The notes beneath the pieces were generated by a model. That model did not search any database and was not told the DNA's origin. It was given only the letters and a program-made list of their open reading frames with translations. This document shows positions 16,801-25,574 of a stretch of DNA of 49,119 bases, one piece after another. Location of the stretch: NCBI GenBank assembly GCA_964502635.1, contig CAZCXI010000011.1, positions 1 through 49,119 of the forward strand, read 5' to 3'. The stretch comes from C00003060 sp964502635. GTDB lineage: Bacteria; Desulfobacterota; Desulfobacteria; Desulfobacterales; C00003060. A program made the translations under genes and the position numbers. The stretch's first letter is position 1; every line of letters begins with the position of its first letter.

Positions 16801-17211
16801 ATGTCCGATTTATCACAAGAAGATGTTGACAGCCCTAGCTCCGGAAAGGACCAAACCACGGAGGAGCAACACGATGACAAGGTGGAAAATACACCCGCTG
16901 AGGTGACCGAGGCTGCCAAGGGAGCAGAGAAATCAGAACAGGGGGGTGGGGCCAGAGATCTCAACTTCATTCTTGACATCCCCCTGGAGATCTCGGTGGA
17001 GCTGGGTCGGACCCGCCTGTTGGTTAATGACTTGCTTCAACTGGGACAAGGCTCGGTGGTTGAGCTGACAAGACTTTCCGATGAGCCGATGGATATTTAC
17101 GTGAATGGAAAGTTGTTCGCTCGTGGTGAAGTTGTCGTCGTGAATGAAAAGTTTGGTGTCAGGCTCACGGATGTGGTTAGCCCCGTTGAGAGAGTCAAGA
17201 CATTGGGTTAG
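16801..17211 (+). CDS. fliN: Flagellar motor switch protein FliN
   Basis: 136 residues. The C-terminal SpoA domain (about 60-136) is typical: ILDIPLEISVELGRTRLLVN, LGQGSVVELTRLSDEPMDIY, VNGKLFARGEVVVVNEKFG, VRLTDV. FliN forms the base of the C ring with FliM. The acidic N-terminal 55 residues open with SDLSQEDVDS, which echoes the CheY-binding LSQDEVDSLL of FliM just upstream but lacks the Leu-Leu end. Position and domain make the call firm. Confidence 0.96.
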   Translation: MSDLSQEDVDSPSSGKDQTTEEQHDDKVENTPAEVTEAAKGAEKSEQGGGARDLNFILDIPLEISVELGRTRLLVNDLLQLGQGSVVELTRLSDEPMDIYVNGKLFARGEVVVVNEKFGVRLTDVVSPVERVKTLG

Positions 17212-17305
17212 TTCGGGCTACGGCCAAGCCGCTGAAAGTCTTGGGATTTACAATTCATATGAAGCCCCAAAAAGTTCCATCGGCAGGACTTGAAGAGGGG
17301 GTGCC

Positions 17306-17719
17306 TTGAACGGGTTAGCAGAAGCATCGGACATGGTGTATCAACCGAACCTCTGGGGCGCCGGGCTCAAGACATTGGCGATGTTGTGTATTGTTCTTGG
17401 GATCTTGATCCTTGTTGTTTTTCTCTTGAAGCGATTTTCGTATCTGAAACAAGGTTCAGGGCACGGACAACTCATCAGGGTGCTGTCATCCTATCACATG
17501 ACCCCCAAAGAACGCATTGCACTCATTGACGTCGCAGGGCAGAAAATGGTGATTGGGATCACCCCGGGAAACATCACTTGTCTGGCTCAGATCAACAAAC
17601 CAGAAGTCCTGGAGCGGATTGCAGGGGCGAAGCCCCTTGGTGGAAAGGATAGCCTTTTCGGAAAGCTCTTGATGTCGTCTCTGCATGTCAAAGGCAGATC
17701 CAGTGAGGGACATGGTTAA
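17306..17719 (+). CDS. fliO: Flagellar export gate assembly protein FliO
   Basis: 137 residues with one N-terminal membrane helix (TLAMLCIVLGILILVVFLLK) and a small cytoplasmic domain (RVLSSYHMTPKERIALIDVA, GQKMVIGITPGNITCL), the FliO pattern. FliO helps FliP assemble into the gate. The TTG at 17306 is preferred because a GAGGGGG site stands just upstream; the ATG at 17333 lacks one. It overlaps fliP. Confidence 0.9.
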   Translation: MNGLAEASDMVYQPNLWGAGLKTLAMLCIVLGILILVVFLLKRFSYLKQGSGHGQLIRVLSSYHMTPKERIALIDVAGQKMVIGITPGNITCLAQINKPEVLERIAGAKPLGGKDSLFGKLLMSSLHVKGRSSEGHG

Positions 17720-18497
17720 GCAGAAAACAAAGAATGGAAAATGCAGGATTGTTTTTTTCATTTTTTCTTTCTTATTGCTCTTGGTGATAACTGACACTGC
17801 ATGGGGCGCAGCCATACCGCTTCCCACACTTCAGATCGGTGTCGAACAGACGGATAACCCGCATCAGATCTCTGTATTACTTCAGATCGTTGCCCTGCTC
17901 ACCATCCTTTCTCTGGCACCGGCCATCCTGATTCTGATGACGTCCTTTACCAGGCTGGCCGTGGTTTTCTCGTTCTTAAGACAGGCGCTGGGTACCCACC
18001 AGATGCCGCCAAACCAGATTATGGTAGGTCTCGCCTTGTTTCTCACGTTTTTTATTATGACGCCCGTCTGGCGGCAGGTCAACGACAAGGCGATCAAACC
18101 CTATCTGGATGAACAAATATCACAGGCCGAGGCACTGAAAGCAGCGATGTATCCCGTTCGCCAGTTCATGTTCAGGCAGACCAGAGAAAAGGACCTGGCT
18201 TTGTTTGTAAACATGGCCGGCATGGATAAGCCGAACGCGCCGCAGGACATCCCTTCTTCTGTTCTTATACCGGCCTTTGTGGTGAGCGAACTCAAGACAG
18301 CCTTTATTATTGGATTTGTTCTATATGTGCCTTTTTTGATCATCGACATGGTGGTGGCCAGCGTTCTCCTTTCCATGGGGATGATGATGCTGCCGCCGGT
18401 TATGATATCACTGCCCTTCAAGCTCATCCTTTTCGTGCTGATGGACGGTTGGTATCTTATTGTAGGTTCTCTAGTGAAGAGTTTTGTGAGCGGTTGA
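17712..18497 (+). CDS. fliP: Flagellar export gate protein FliP
   Basis: Core gate subunit (FliP5-FliQ4-FliR1). It has an N-terminal signal sequence (IVFFIFSFLLLLVITDTAWG), as usual for FliP, then the family core: ILMTSFTRLAVVFSFLRQAL, GTHQMPPNQIMVGLALFLTF, FVVSELKTAFIIGFVLYVPF, and SMGMMMLPPVMISLPFKLIL. ATG 17712 overlaps the fliO stop and has a GTGAGGGA stretch just before it; ATG 17685 is the alternative. About 261 residues. Confidence 0.95.
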   Translation: MVKQKTKNGKCRIVFFIFSFLLLLVITDTAWGAAIPLPTLQIGVEQTDNPHQISVLLQIVALLTILSLAPAILILMTSFTRLAVVFSFLRQALGTHQMPPNQIMVGLALFLTFFIMTPVWRQVNDKAIKPYLDEQISQAEALKAAMYPVRQFMFRQTREKDLALFVNMAGMDKPNAPQDIPSSVLIPAFVVSELKTAFIIGFVLYVPFLIIDMVVASVLLSMGMMMLPPVMISLPFKLILFVLMDGWYLIVGSLVKSFVSG

Positions 18498-18498
18498 C

Positions 18499-18768
18499 AT
18501 GACACCAGAGTTTGTCATTGGATTTGCCCAGGAAGCCATCAAGGTGACCATTCTGGTTTCCATGCCGCTGCTGGGCCTTGGGCTTGTTGTGGGAGTGACG
18601 GTGAGCATCTTTCAATCGGTTACTCAGATTCAGGAAATGACACTGACCTTTGTTCCAAAGATACTGGTCGTTCTCTTGGGGCTTCTGTTTTTTTCCAACT
18701 GGATGTTACAGGAACTCATCGACTTTGCGCAGAAGTGCATTACACAAATACCGATCTATATCCGATGA
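18499..18768 (+). CDS. fliQ: Flagellar export gate protein FliQ
   Basis: 89 residues, two membrane helices, typical FliQ: FVIGFAQEAIKVTILVSMPL, GLGLVVGVTVSIFQSVTQIQ, EMTLTFVPKILVVLL. The ATG is one base after the fliP stop, so the two are coupled. Confidence 0.96.
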   Translation: MTPEFVIGFAQEAIKVTILVSMPLLGLGLVVGVTVSIFQSVTQIQEMTLTFVPKILVVLLGLLFFSNWMLQELIDFAQKCITQIPIYIR

Positions 18769-18833
18769 AACCCTTTGTGAATAAGGAATTTTCCCTTGGG
18801 CGACAGCCCGGTAGCAAGTAACCCAAAGCGCCT

Positions 18834-19616
18834 ATGGAACTGATCAGCCTTTCGCCTGAGCAATTTAAGTCCTTTGTTCTGATCCTGACCAGGATCAGCA
18901 TTGTTTTATTTATGCTCCCGATTTTCGGAGGGGCCCTGCTGCCCAACCTTGTTAAGGCAGGGCTGGCCCTGACAATCAGTGTAGCGCTCTTCACGGTCGT
19001 TCGGCCGGATCCGAATCTGTTTCCAGAAAATCTGGTGTCAGGTCTGAATCTTATTGTTTCCGAGCTGATCTTCGGGCTGGTCATCGGACTGACCATCCGC
19101 CTTTTCTTTGCGGCCATTCAGTTGGGAGGACAGCTTATTGGGTTTCAAATGGGGTTTGCCATTTCCAATGTTCTGGATCCTGAGTCTGGTGCCCAGACCC
19201 CTATCGTGGCGCACATGGGATACTTGATCGCACTTGTGGTCTTTCTCCTCCTTAATGGCCACCACATCTTGCTGAAGGCGCTGGCTGACAGCTTTTCCAT
19301 CGTCCAGGTGGGATCCTTCGCATTTGGAGATGGGCTTTTCCAAAAGATATTGGAAGCTTCGGGGGATATGTTTGCCATGGCGATCAGGTTCGGGGCACCG
19401 GCCATTGCCGCCCTGCTTTTTACAAGTGCCGCCTTCGGCATCGTGGCTAAGGTCGTGCCGCAGATAAATATCCTTATTGTAGCCTTCCCCTTGAAAATTG
19501 TCGTTGGGCTGTTCTTTTTTGGGCTCTCTTTGAGGCTTCTCCTTTACGTTGCGGGCCGATATGTGTTGGGACTTGAATCCATGTTGAAGCTCATGATGGG
19601 ACCGATTGGGGTGTAA
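18834..19616 (+). CDS. fliR: Flagellar export gate protein FliR
   Basis: 260-residue polytopic membrane protein with FliR signatures: FVLILTRISIVLFMLPIFGG at the N-terminus, FQMGFAISNVLDPESGAQTP in the middle and VVPQINILIVAFPLKIVVGL near the C-terminus. FliR is the single-copy gate subunit in contact with FlhB, whose gene follows directly (GTG two bases after the fliR stop). Confidence 0.96.
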   Translation: MELISLSPEQFKSFVLILTRISIVLFMLPIFGGALLPNLVKAGLALTISVALFTVVRPDPNLFPENLVSGLNLIVSELIFGLVIGLTIRLFFAAIQLGGQLIGFQMGFAISNVLDPESGAQTPIVAHMGYLIALVVFLLLNGHHILLKALADSFSIVQVGSFAFGDGLFQKILEASGDMFAMAIRFGAPAIAALLFTSAAFGIVAKVVPQINILIVAFPLKIVVGLFFFGLSLRLLLYVAGRYVLGLESMLKLMMGPIGV

Positions 19617-19618
19617 GC

Positions 19619-20686
19619 GTGGCAGAAGGGGATTTTCAAGACAAGACTGAAAAGGCGACCTCCAAAAAACGGAGTGAATCAAGGGAAGAGGGCCAGGTTG
19701 CCAAAAGCCGCGAAATTCCCTCCGTGGCCGTGCTTTTGACCGGGCTTTCAACGCTCTATCTGTCCGGGTCTTTTGTCTATAGCCATATAGAAACAGTGAT
19801 GAAAGAGAGCTTTTCCATCATAGAGAGGCCCAGCTTAAACATGGGGGATTTCTTGGTTTTTAATTACGATATCGTACGGCACTTTATCATCATGATGGCC
19901 CCCATGATGATTGCCATCGTTGTGGTTGCCATTGCGTCGAATGTCGTGCAGGTGGGCTGGCTGTTTACTTGGAAGCCACTCATGCCGAAGTTTTCCAAAC
20001 TGAACCCCATCCAGGGCATAGCACGGCTGTTTTCCAAAGAGTCCCTTGTTGAGCTGTTGAAATCAACGGCAAAACTCACGCTGGTGGGGCTCGTTGTCTA
20101 TTGGACCGTCCAAGGGGAAATGCCGCGGGTTGTATCCCTCGGAGAGATGGAGATCTCCCGTATCGCAATATATATTTTGAGAGTCATCTTAAAGATCTTC
20201 CTTCGGGTTTCCGTGGCGATGATCTTCTTGGCTGCCCTCGATTATATCTTTCAAAAGTGGCAGTTTGAGCAGAAGCTGAAAATGACCAAGCAGGAGGTCA
20301 AGGAGGAACTCAAGCAGAGCGAGGGAGATCCCCTCATCAAGTCGAGGATCAGAAGGGTTCAACAAGAGATGGCCAGGAGACGGATGATGCAAGAAGTTCC
20401 AAAGGCTGATGTGGTTGTGACCAACCCGGTGCATCTCGCCCTGGCTCTTCGGTATGACAGTGGTGTTATGAATGCGCCGCAGGTTGTGGCCAAAGGGGCA
20501 GGCGCATTGGCTGAAAAGATCAAGGCGTTGGCCAAGGAGCATAACATACCTATCGTTGAAGACAGAGATCTGGCGCGCAGACTTTACGAGGTGGTTGAGA
20601 TCGGCCGTGAGATCCCCTCTACCTTTTATCATGCGGTAGCTGAGGTTTTGACTTATGTCTACCGGCTAAAAGGCAAGGTTCGGTAG
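19619..20686 (+). CDS. flhB: Flagellar export switch protein FlhB
   Basis: 355 residues. N-terminal FlhB signature DKTEKATSKKRSESREEGQV, four membrane helices and the cytoplasmic autocleavage domain. The cleavage motif is N-P-V-H (VVTNPVHLALALRYD) instead of the common N-P-T-H. The catalytic Asn and Pro are kept, so self-cleavage between them is still expected. FlhB switches export from hook to filament substrates on a signal from FliK. A detached FlhB C-terminal domain is encoded at 28467. Confidence 0.96.
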   Translation: MAEGDFQDKTEKATSKKRSESREEGQVAKSREIPSVAVLLTGLSTLYLSGSFVYSHIETVMKESFSIIERPSLNMGDFLVFNYDIVRHFIIMMAPMMIAIVVVAIASNVVQVGWLFTWKPLMPKFSKLNPIQGIARLFSKESLVELLKSTAKLTLVGLVVYWTVQGEMPRVVSLGEMEISRIAIYILRVILKIFLRVSVAMIFLAALDYIFQKWQFEQKLKMTKQEVKEELKQSEGDPLIKSRIRRVQQEMARRRMMQEVPKADVVVTNPVHLALALRYDSGVMNAPQVVAKGAGALAEKIKALAKEHNIPIVEDRDLARRLYEVVEIGREIPSTFYHAVAEVLTYVYRLKGKVR

Positions 20687-20698
20687 AAAGGAGTCTTT

Positions 20699-22798
20699 GT
20701 GGCTCTAACAACAGAAGCGACATTACGCCGTACATTTCTAGGCAATAGCAGCGATTCCTGCATGGCGGTAGGTGTGGTCGCCATTTTGATGGTCATGATC
20801 ATACCGTTGCCTCCCTTCTTGCTGGACTTTCTGTTGGCGCTCAATATCACTTTTTCTATTGTTGTTATTCTTATGGCCATGTATACGGTCAAGCCATTGG
20901 ATTTTGCCGTGTTTCCCTCCGTGCTATTGGTCGCAACCCTATTCAGGCTTTCCTTGAATGTCGCCTCCACCCGGCTCATTCTCCTTCATGGAAACGAAGG
21001 AGCAGTAGCCGCAGGAAAAGTCATCAAGTCGTTCGGCAGTTTTGTCGTAGGGGGCGATTACGTTGTGGGCCTGATTGTGTTTATGATTCTTGTCATCATC
21101 AATTTTGTGGTCATTACCAAAGGATCAGGGCGCATAGCTGAAGTGGCTGCACGTTTTACCCTCGACGCCATGCCTGGAAAGCAGATGAGCATTGATGCCG
21201 ATCTGAATGCGGGCCTGGTCGATGAGAAAGAAGCCCGCCGCCGCCGCGACCTCATCGCGAGGGAAGCCGAGTTTCACGGGGCCATGGACGGCGCCAGCAA
21301 GTTCGTTCGAGGAGATGCCATTGCAGGGATCATCATTACATTTATTAACATCATCGGAGGTTTTGTGATCGGAGTGCTCCAACAAAAAATGCCCATTGTG
21401 GTCGCCGCACAGAACTACACGCTCCTTACAGTGGGTGACGGACTCGTCACCCAGATTCCTGCTCTTATCGTCTCAACATCGGCAGGCATTGTGGTGAGCC
21501 GCGCGGCTGCCGAATCAAGCATGGGCGTTGACTTTGGTAACCAGCTTTTGTCCAATCTGCGAGCAGTCTATCTGGGATCGCTCGTGATCTTTGCCTTCGG
21601 GCTTATTCCAGGCTTGCCTCATATTCCATTCATGATTCTCGGTTCTGTTGTTGGGGGCGCCGCCTATCTATTTGACAGAAGAAGACAGAGGGAGGCGGCC
21701 GTAGAACACCTTAAAGAGACCGAGGCAGATCAGGCTGAGAGTGCCCCTGAATCAGTGGAGCACCTCCTTATGCTGGATCCCATGGAGCTTGAGGTGGGAT
21801 ATGCCATCATCCCGCTGGTAGACAGACAACAGGACGGGCAACTCCTGGATCGGATCAGATCGATCAGGCGCCAGTTTGCCCTGGAAATGGGCATGGTCAT
21901 TCCGGCCATTCATATCAGGGACAATCTCAATCTGAAGCCATCTGCCTACCGAATTCTTATAAAGGGTGTGGAGGTGGACAAGTATGAATTGATGATCAAT
22001 CACTTAATGGCCATGGATCCAGGCGATGCTGTTCAAAAGATCGACGGCATTGCAACCAGGGAACCTGCGTTTGACCTCCCGGCTGTATGGATTCCGGAAG
22101 CCAAACGAGATGAGGCAAAATTTGCAGGGTACACCGTGGTGGATGGTGCGGCGGTTATGGCAACCCACGTTACTGAAGTCATACGTCGCCACGCCGATGA
22201 ATTGCTGGGACGACAGGAGGTTCAAAACCTTTTGGACAATCTCGCAAGAACCCATCCAAAAACGGTGGAGGAACTCACGCCGTCTCTGCTTTCATTAGGC
22301 ACCATTCAAAAGGTATTGCAGAATCTTTTGAGAGAAGGGGTCTCCATCAGGGATATATTGACCATCGTGGAAACCTTGGCTGATTACACACCGGTGACCA
22401 AGGATCCGGATTTTTTGACAGAGTATGTCCGGCAAAGGCTTTCTCGAGCCATCGTGAGCCCCTATCTCCCAGAGGACGGGCTCCTGCCTGTAGTTACCCT
22501 GAACCAGGATGTGGAGGATGTGCTTCTAAACAGTATTCAGCACACCGAGCATGGTTCATATTTATCCGTGGATCCTGAAGTCGCCAATAGTATCATGAAA
22601 TCAGTGAGCAAAGAGATGCAGAAACTGATGGCCAAAGGCCTTCAGCCGATCGTATTGTGTTCTCCCCAGCTCAGAAGACATTTCAGGAGGATGGTGGAAC
22701 AGTTTGCACCATCCTTAACAGTGCTTTCTCACAGCGAACTCGCAAGTCATATCAGCTTTCAATCTTTGGGAAAGGTTTACTTAGGAGATGCAGGTTAA
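20699..22798 (+). CDS. flhA: Flagellar export protein FlhA
   Basis: 699 residues, the major export-gate subunit. The N-terminal half has eight membrane helices (IPLPPFLLDFLLALNITFSI; LFRLSLNVASTRLILL). The FHIPEP-type cytoplasmic loop follows (AEVAARFTLDAMPGKQMSID, DLNAGLVDEKEARRRRDLI). The C-terminal domain docks chaperone-substrate complexes (QNLLREGVSIRDILTIVETL). It starts with GTG after an AAAGGAG site and overlaps flhF by 11 bases. Confidence 0.97.
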   Translation: MALTTEATLRRTFLGNSSDSCMAVGVVAILMVMIIPLPPFLLDFLLALNITFSIVVILMAMYTVKPLDFAVFPSVLLVATLFRLSLNVASTRLILLHGNEGAVAAGKVIKSFGSFVVGGDYVVGLIVFMILVIINFVVITKGSGRIAEVAARFTLDAMPGKQMSIDADLNAGLVDEKEARRRRDLIAREAEFHGAMDGASKFVRGDAIAGIIITFINIIGGFVIGVLQQKMPIVVAAQNYTLLTVGDGLVTQIPALIVSTSAGIVVSRAAAESSMGVDFGNQLLSNLRAVYLGSLVIFAFGLIPGLPHIPFMILGSVVGGAAYLFDRRRQREAAVEHLKETEADQAESAPESVEHLLMLDPMELEVGYAIIPLVDRQQDGQLLDRIRSIRRQFALEMGMVIPAIHIRDNLNLKPSAYRILIKGVEVDKYELMINHLMAMDPGDAVQKIDGIATREPAFDLPAVWIPEAKRDEAKFAGYTVVDGAAVMATHVTEVIRRHADELLGRQEVQNLLDNLARTHPKTVEELTPSLLSLGTIQKVLQNLLREGVSIRDILTIVETLADYTPVTKDPDFLTEYVRQRLSRAIVSPYLPEDGLLPVVTLNQDVEDVLLNSIQHTEHGSYLSVDPEVANSIMKSVSKEMQKLMAKGLQPIVLCSPQLRRHFRRMVEQFAPSLTVLSHSELASHISFQSLGKVYLGDAG

Positions 22799-23867
22799 AA
22801 AGTTCCAGGCAGCCACCATTCAAGAAGCGATCAATCTGGTCAAGGGCGACCTCGGTTCAGATGCGCTCATATTGTCCACGCGCAAGCTGACCAAGCAACA
22901 AGGGTCATCAACAGGCACGGCCCAAGAGTTGTTCGAAATAAACGCGATGGCGGGACAAAGACATGGCGACTCGTCCGGATTGGACCGCCCAGACTTGTCT
23001 GCTTTCGACGGTCTCAAGTCCGAGTTGAAAAGTATCAAGGAGATGATTTTCCCCCTGAGCCAAGCCAGGCATCTTATGGCGTGCTTCGATGCGAATCCGG
23101 AGGCCATAGATCTTTACGCCAAGCTGATTCGACATGGTATTGCTGAAACTCATGCGGAGGCGTTTCTGAACAGAGGGGGGGCTTTTGAGAAGCCTGCACC
23201 GCATGCTTCCAATGGCTTACATGAGGGGGTTTTAAATGAAGTCTTGAAGGTGATCGATGTCACTGATCCTTTTGCTCACACTGAAGGACGGATTGTAGCC
23301 GCTTTTGTGGGACCAACGGGCGTTGGCAAGACGACGACGATCGCAAAATTGGCGGCGGACCTTAGCCTGAAACAAAAAAAACAGGTGGGACTCATCTCCG
23401 TAGACAATTATAGAATAGGGGCCGTGGAGCAGCTTAAGACCTATGCAGGCATCCTTGGGGTGCCGTGTTTTCCTGCTTTCAGCCGTGCTGACTTGCAGGC
23501 CGCCCTGAGGCGGTTGGAGGCTAGAGATGTCATCCTCATCGACACGGCCGGGCAAAGTCATTACGACACGGCTCGCATGGAAGAAATGGAAGCATTGATC
23601 GGTCGTGATCGCTCCATCAAGACTCATTTGCTCCTCAGCGTTGTCACGAGTGAGTCGGAGATGCACGCTGCTGCCACGAAGTTTGGCCGGTTAAACTTCA
23701 GTAGTTACATTTTTACAAAGGCGGACGAGACAAAGGCTCGAGGAATCATCATCAACCAGCTACTTAAACAAAGAATGCCCGTCTCCTTTGTTACGACAGG
23801 CCAACGGGTGCCAGAGGATATTTTCAAGGCGACAAAAACGGGCATATTGCGCCTGATATTTGAGTAG
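22788..23867 (+). CDS. flhF: Flagellar placement GTPase FlhF
   Basis: SRP-type GTPase that marks the pole or site where flagella are built. 359 residues: N-terminal MQVKKFQAATIQEAINLVK and DLGSDALILSTRKL, then the NG domain with the P-loop GPTGVGKTTTIAKLA at about 174-188, VGLISVDNYRIGAVEQLKTY and the G3 motif LIDTAGQS. The ATG lies inside the end of flhA after a GGAG site. It is paired with flhG, its regulator. Confidence 0.96.
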   Translation: MQVKKFQAATIQEAINLVKGDLGSDALILSTRKLTKQQGSSTGTAQELFEINAMAGQRHGDSSGLDRPDLSAFDGLKSELKSIKEMIFPLSQARHLMACFDANPEAIDLYAKLIRHGIAETHAEAFLNRGGAFEKPAPHASNGLHEGVLNEVLKVIDVTDPFAHTEGRIVAAFVGPTGVGKTTTIAKLAADLSLKQKKQVGLISVDNYRIGAVEQLKTYAGILGVPCFPAFSRADLQAALRRLEARDVILIDTAGQSHYDTARMEEMEALIGRDRSIKTHLLLSVVTSESEMHAAATKFGRLNFSSYIFTKADETKARGIIINQLLKQRMPVSFVTTGQRVPEDIFKATKTGILRLIFE

Positions 23868-23879
23868 GAGAATCGTCCA

Positions 23880-24776
23880 GTGGATCAAGCACATGGTTTA
23901 AGACTGATGGTGAAAAAGAAAGCCCATGATACGGCTGGTCGCGGCGACGCTCGCAGATACTCCGGCACGGCGCCTTTCCCCCGTGTCATTTCTGTTACAA
24001 GTGGCAAAGGGGGCGTGGGCAAGACCAACATCGTTGGGAATTTAGCCGTAGCCTTTAGAAGACTTGGAAAGAGGGTTTTGATATTGGATGGCGACCTGGG
24101 CCTTGCAAATATTGACATTATCTTTGGCCTGAACCCCGCCTATAACATCAAGCATGTCATCAGCGGGGAGAAAGACCTGGCAGACGTCATCGTTGAGGGG
24201 CCGGAGGAGATTCGCATCATCCCTGCCGGCTCTGGTTTGCAACAGTTGGTTGATCTGACGCAAGGGCAAAAACTGAACCTCCTGAACGAATTTGATGCGT
24301 TGGAGGAAGATTTCGACATCTTTCTAATCGACACCGGAGCAGGCATTTCTTCCAATGTTATCTATTTTGGCATTGCCGCGGAAGAGCGAATCGTGGTGGC
24401 CACCTCTGAACCAGCATCCATAACAGATGCCTATGCCTTGATTAAGGTCATGTTTACCAAGCATGATACGAACACGTTCAAGCTGCTGGTGAATATGGTG
24501 GACCACGAGGAGGAAGCCAGGTCCGTATTTGAAAACTTGAGCAACGCTGTCATGCGTTTCTTGAAGGGTATATCCTTGGAATACGTCGGGTTCATACCAA
24601 GAGACGGCAACTTGGAAAGGTCGGTCAGGCAGCAGTGCACCGTCATCGAGAGGTACCCGGAGAGCCCATCAAGCAGAGGATTTTTAAAGTTAGCCAATCG
24701 CTTGCTGGTCTCATCAGACAATCTCGCTCAGGATGGGAACATCAAGTTTTTCTGGAAAAAACTCATGAGTCGTTGA
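23880..24776 (+). CDS. flhG: Flagellar number regulator FlhG (MinD-like ATPase)
   Basis: 298-residue ParA/MinD-type ATPase. The N-terminus begins MDQAHGLR, matching the DQAxxLR motif known in FlhG proteins to activate FlhF GTPase. The deviant Walker A is SGKGGVGKTNIVGNLA (about 41-56), followed by LILDGDLGLANIDIIFG. The C-terminus has the amphipathic membrane segment (FWKKLMS). The GTG start follows a GGAG site by 9 bases. Its stop overlaps the fliA start (TGATG). FlhG controls flagellum number with FlhF. Confidence 0.95.
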   Translation: MDQAHGLRLMVKKKAHDTAGRGDARRYSGTAPFPRVISVTSGKGGVGKTNIVGNLAVAFRRLGKRVLILDGDLGLANIDIIFGLNPAYNIKHVISGEKDLADVIVEGPEEIRIIPAGSGLQQLVDLTQGQKLNLLNEFDALEEDFDIFLIDTGAGISSNVIYFGIAAEERIVVATSEPASITDAYALIKVMFTKHDTNTFKLLVNMVDHEEEARSVFENLSNAVMRFLKGISLEYVGFIPRDGNLERSVRQQCTVIERYPESPSSRGFLKLANRLLVSSDNLAQDGNIKFFWKKLMSR

Positions 24777-25567
24777 TGGATATGATGCAGAAAGCCCAAG
24801 TCAAACACGCCTACGGCAAATCGAGTCCTAACGGACGCAAGATCAGAAACGAGACGGAACGGCAGGACTTGATCGTTGAATATGCCCCCTTGGTGAAATT
24901 CGTGGCAAACCGCATGGCCATGCGCGTTCCGCCCAGCGTGTCTTTAGATGACCTCATCAGCGCGGGCATCATGGGGCTCTTGGATGCCGTTGACCGGTTC
25001 GACCCTTCCCGGCAGGTTCAGTTCAAGACCTATGCGGAGTTTAGAATCAGGGGGGCCATGTTGGACGAACTCAGGAGTATGGACTGGGTTCCCCGATCAA
25101 CGAGAAAAAAGATCCACGAAATGGAAAGGGCGATTACGGCTGTTGAAGGCAGACTGAAACGGCCGGCGGATGATTTGGAAATAGCCGAAGAAATGGCTAT
25201 TGATCTGGATACATACTATGGCGTTCTCAATAAAGCGAGGGGCCTTGAACTCTTGAGCATCGATGAGTATCTCAAGGACGACAGGGATCATTCGGAATCA
25301 AAAAAGACTTTCCAAAGTCTGATCCGTGGAGATGATGACTCGGGTGATCACATCATGGCCTCGGAGCTCAGACGTGTTATCGCCGATAGCCTCAAGACAC
25401 TTTCTGAAAAAGAACAAACGGTACTTTCACTATATTATTACGATGAATTGACCCTCAGGGAAATTGGAGAGGTGCTGGATCTGACCGAATCCAGAATCTC
25501 TCAGATTCATACCAAGGCCATTGTGAAGTTAAGACCAAAACTGAAGTCATATTACGATATGGAATAG
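24776..25567 (+). CDS. fliA: RNA polymerase sigma-28 factor FliA
   Basis: Sigma factor for late flagellar genes. About 263 residues with region 2 (LVKFVANRMAMRVPPSVSLD, DLISAGIMGLLDAVDRFDP, FKTYAEFRIRGAMLDELR, MDWVPRS), a short region 3, and region 4 (LSEKEQTVLSLYYYDELTLR, EIGEVLDLTESRISQIHTKA). The frame is open back to 24635, but ATG 24776 overlaps the flhG stop (TGATG) and gives the family length. No flagellin or fliD target gene lies in this window. No flgM was recognised either. Confidence 0.95.
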   Translation: MDMMQKAQVKHAYGKSSPNGRKIRNETERQDLIVEYAPLVKFVANRMAMRVPPSVSLDDLISAGIMGLLDAVDRFDPSRQVQFKTYAEFRIRGAMLDELRSMDWVPRSTRKKIHEMERAITAVEGRLKRPADDLEIAEEMAIDLDTYYGVLNKARGLELLSIDEYLKDDRDHSESKKTFQSLIRGDDDSGDHIMASELRRVIADSLKTLSEKEQTVLSLYYYDELTLREIGEVLDLTESRISQIHTKAIVKLRPKLKSYYDME

Positions 25568-25574
25568 GTGGGCC

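Noticed and set aside
19038..19751. A 237-codon minus-strand frame antisense to fliR/flhB
   Set aside because: High GC at third positions opens antisense frames over real genes; fliR and flhB are unambiguous here.
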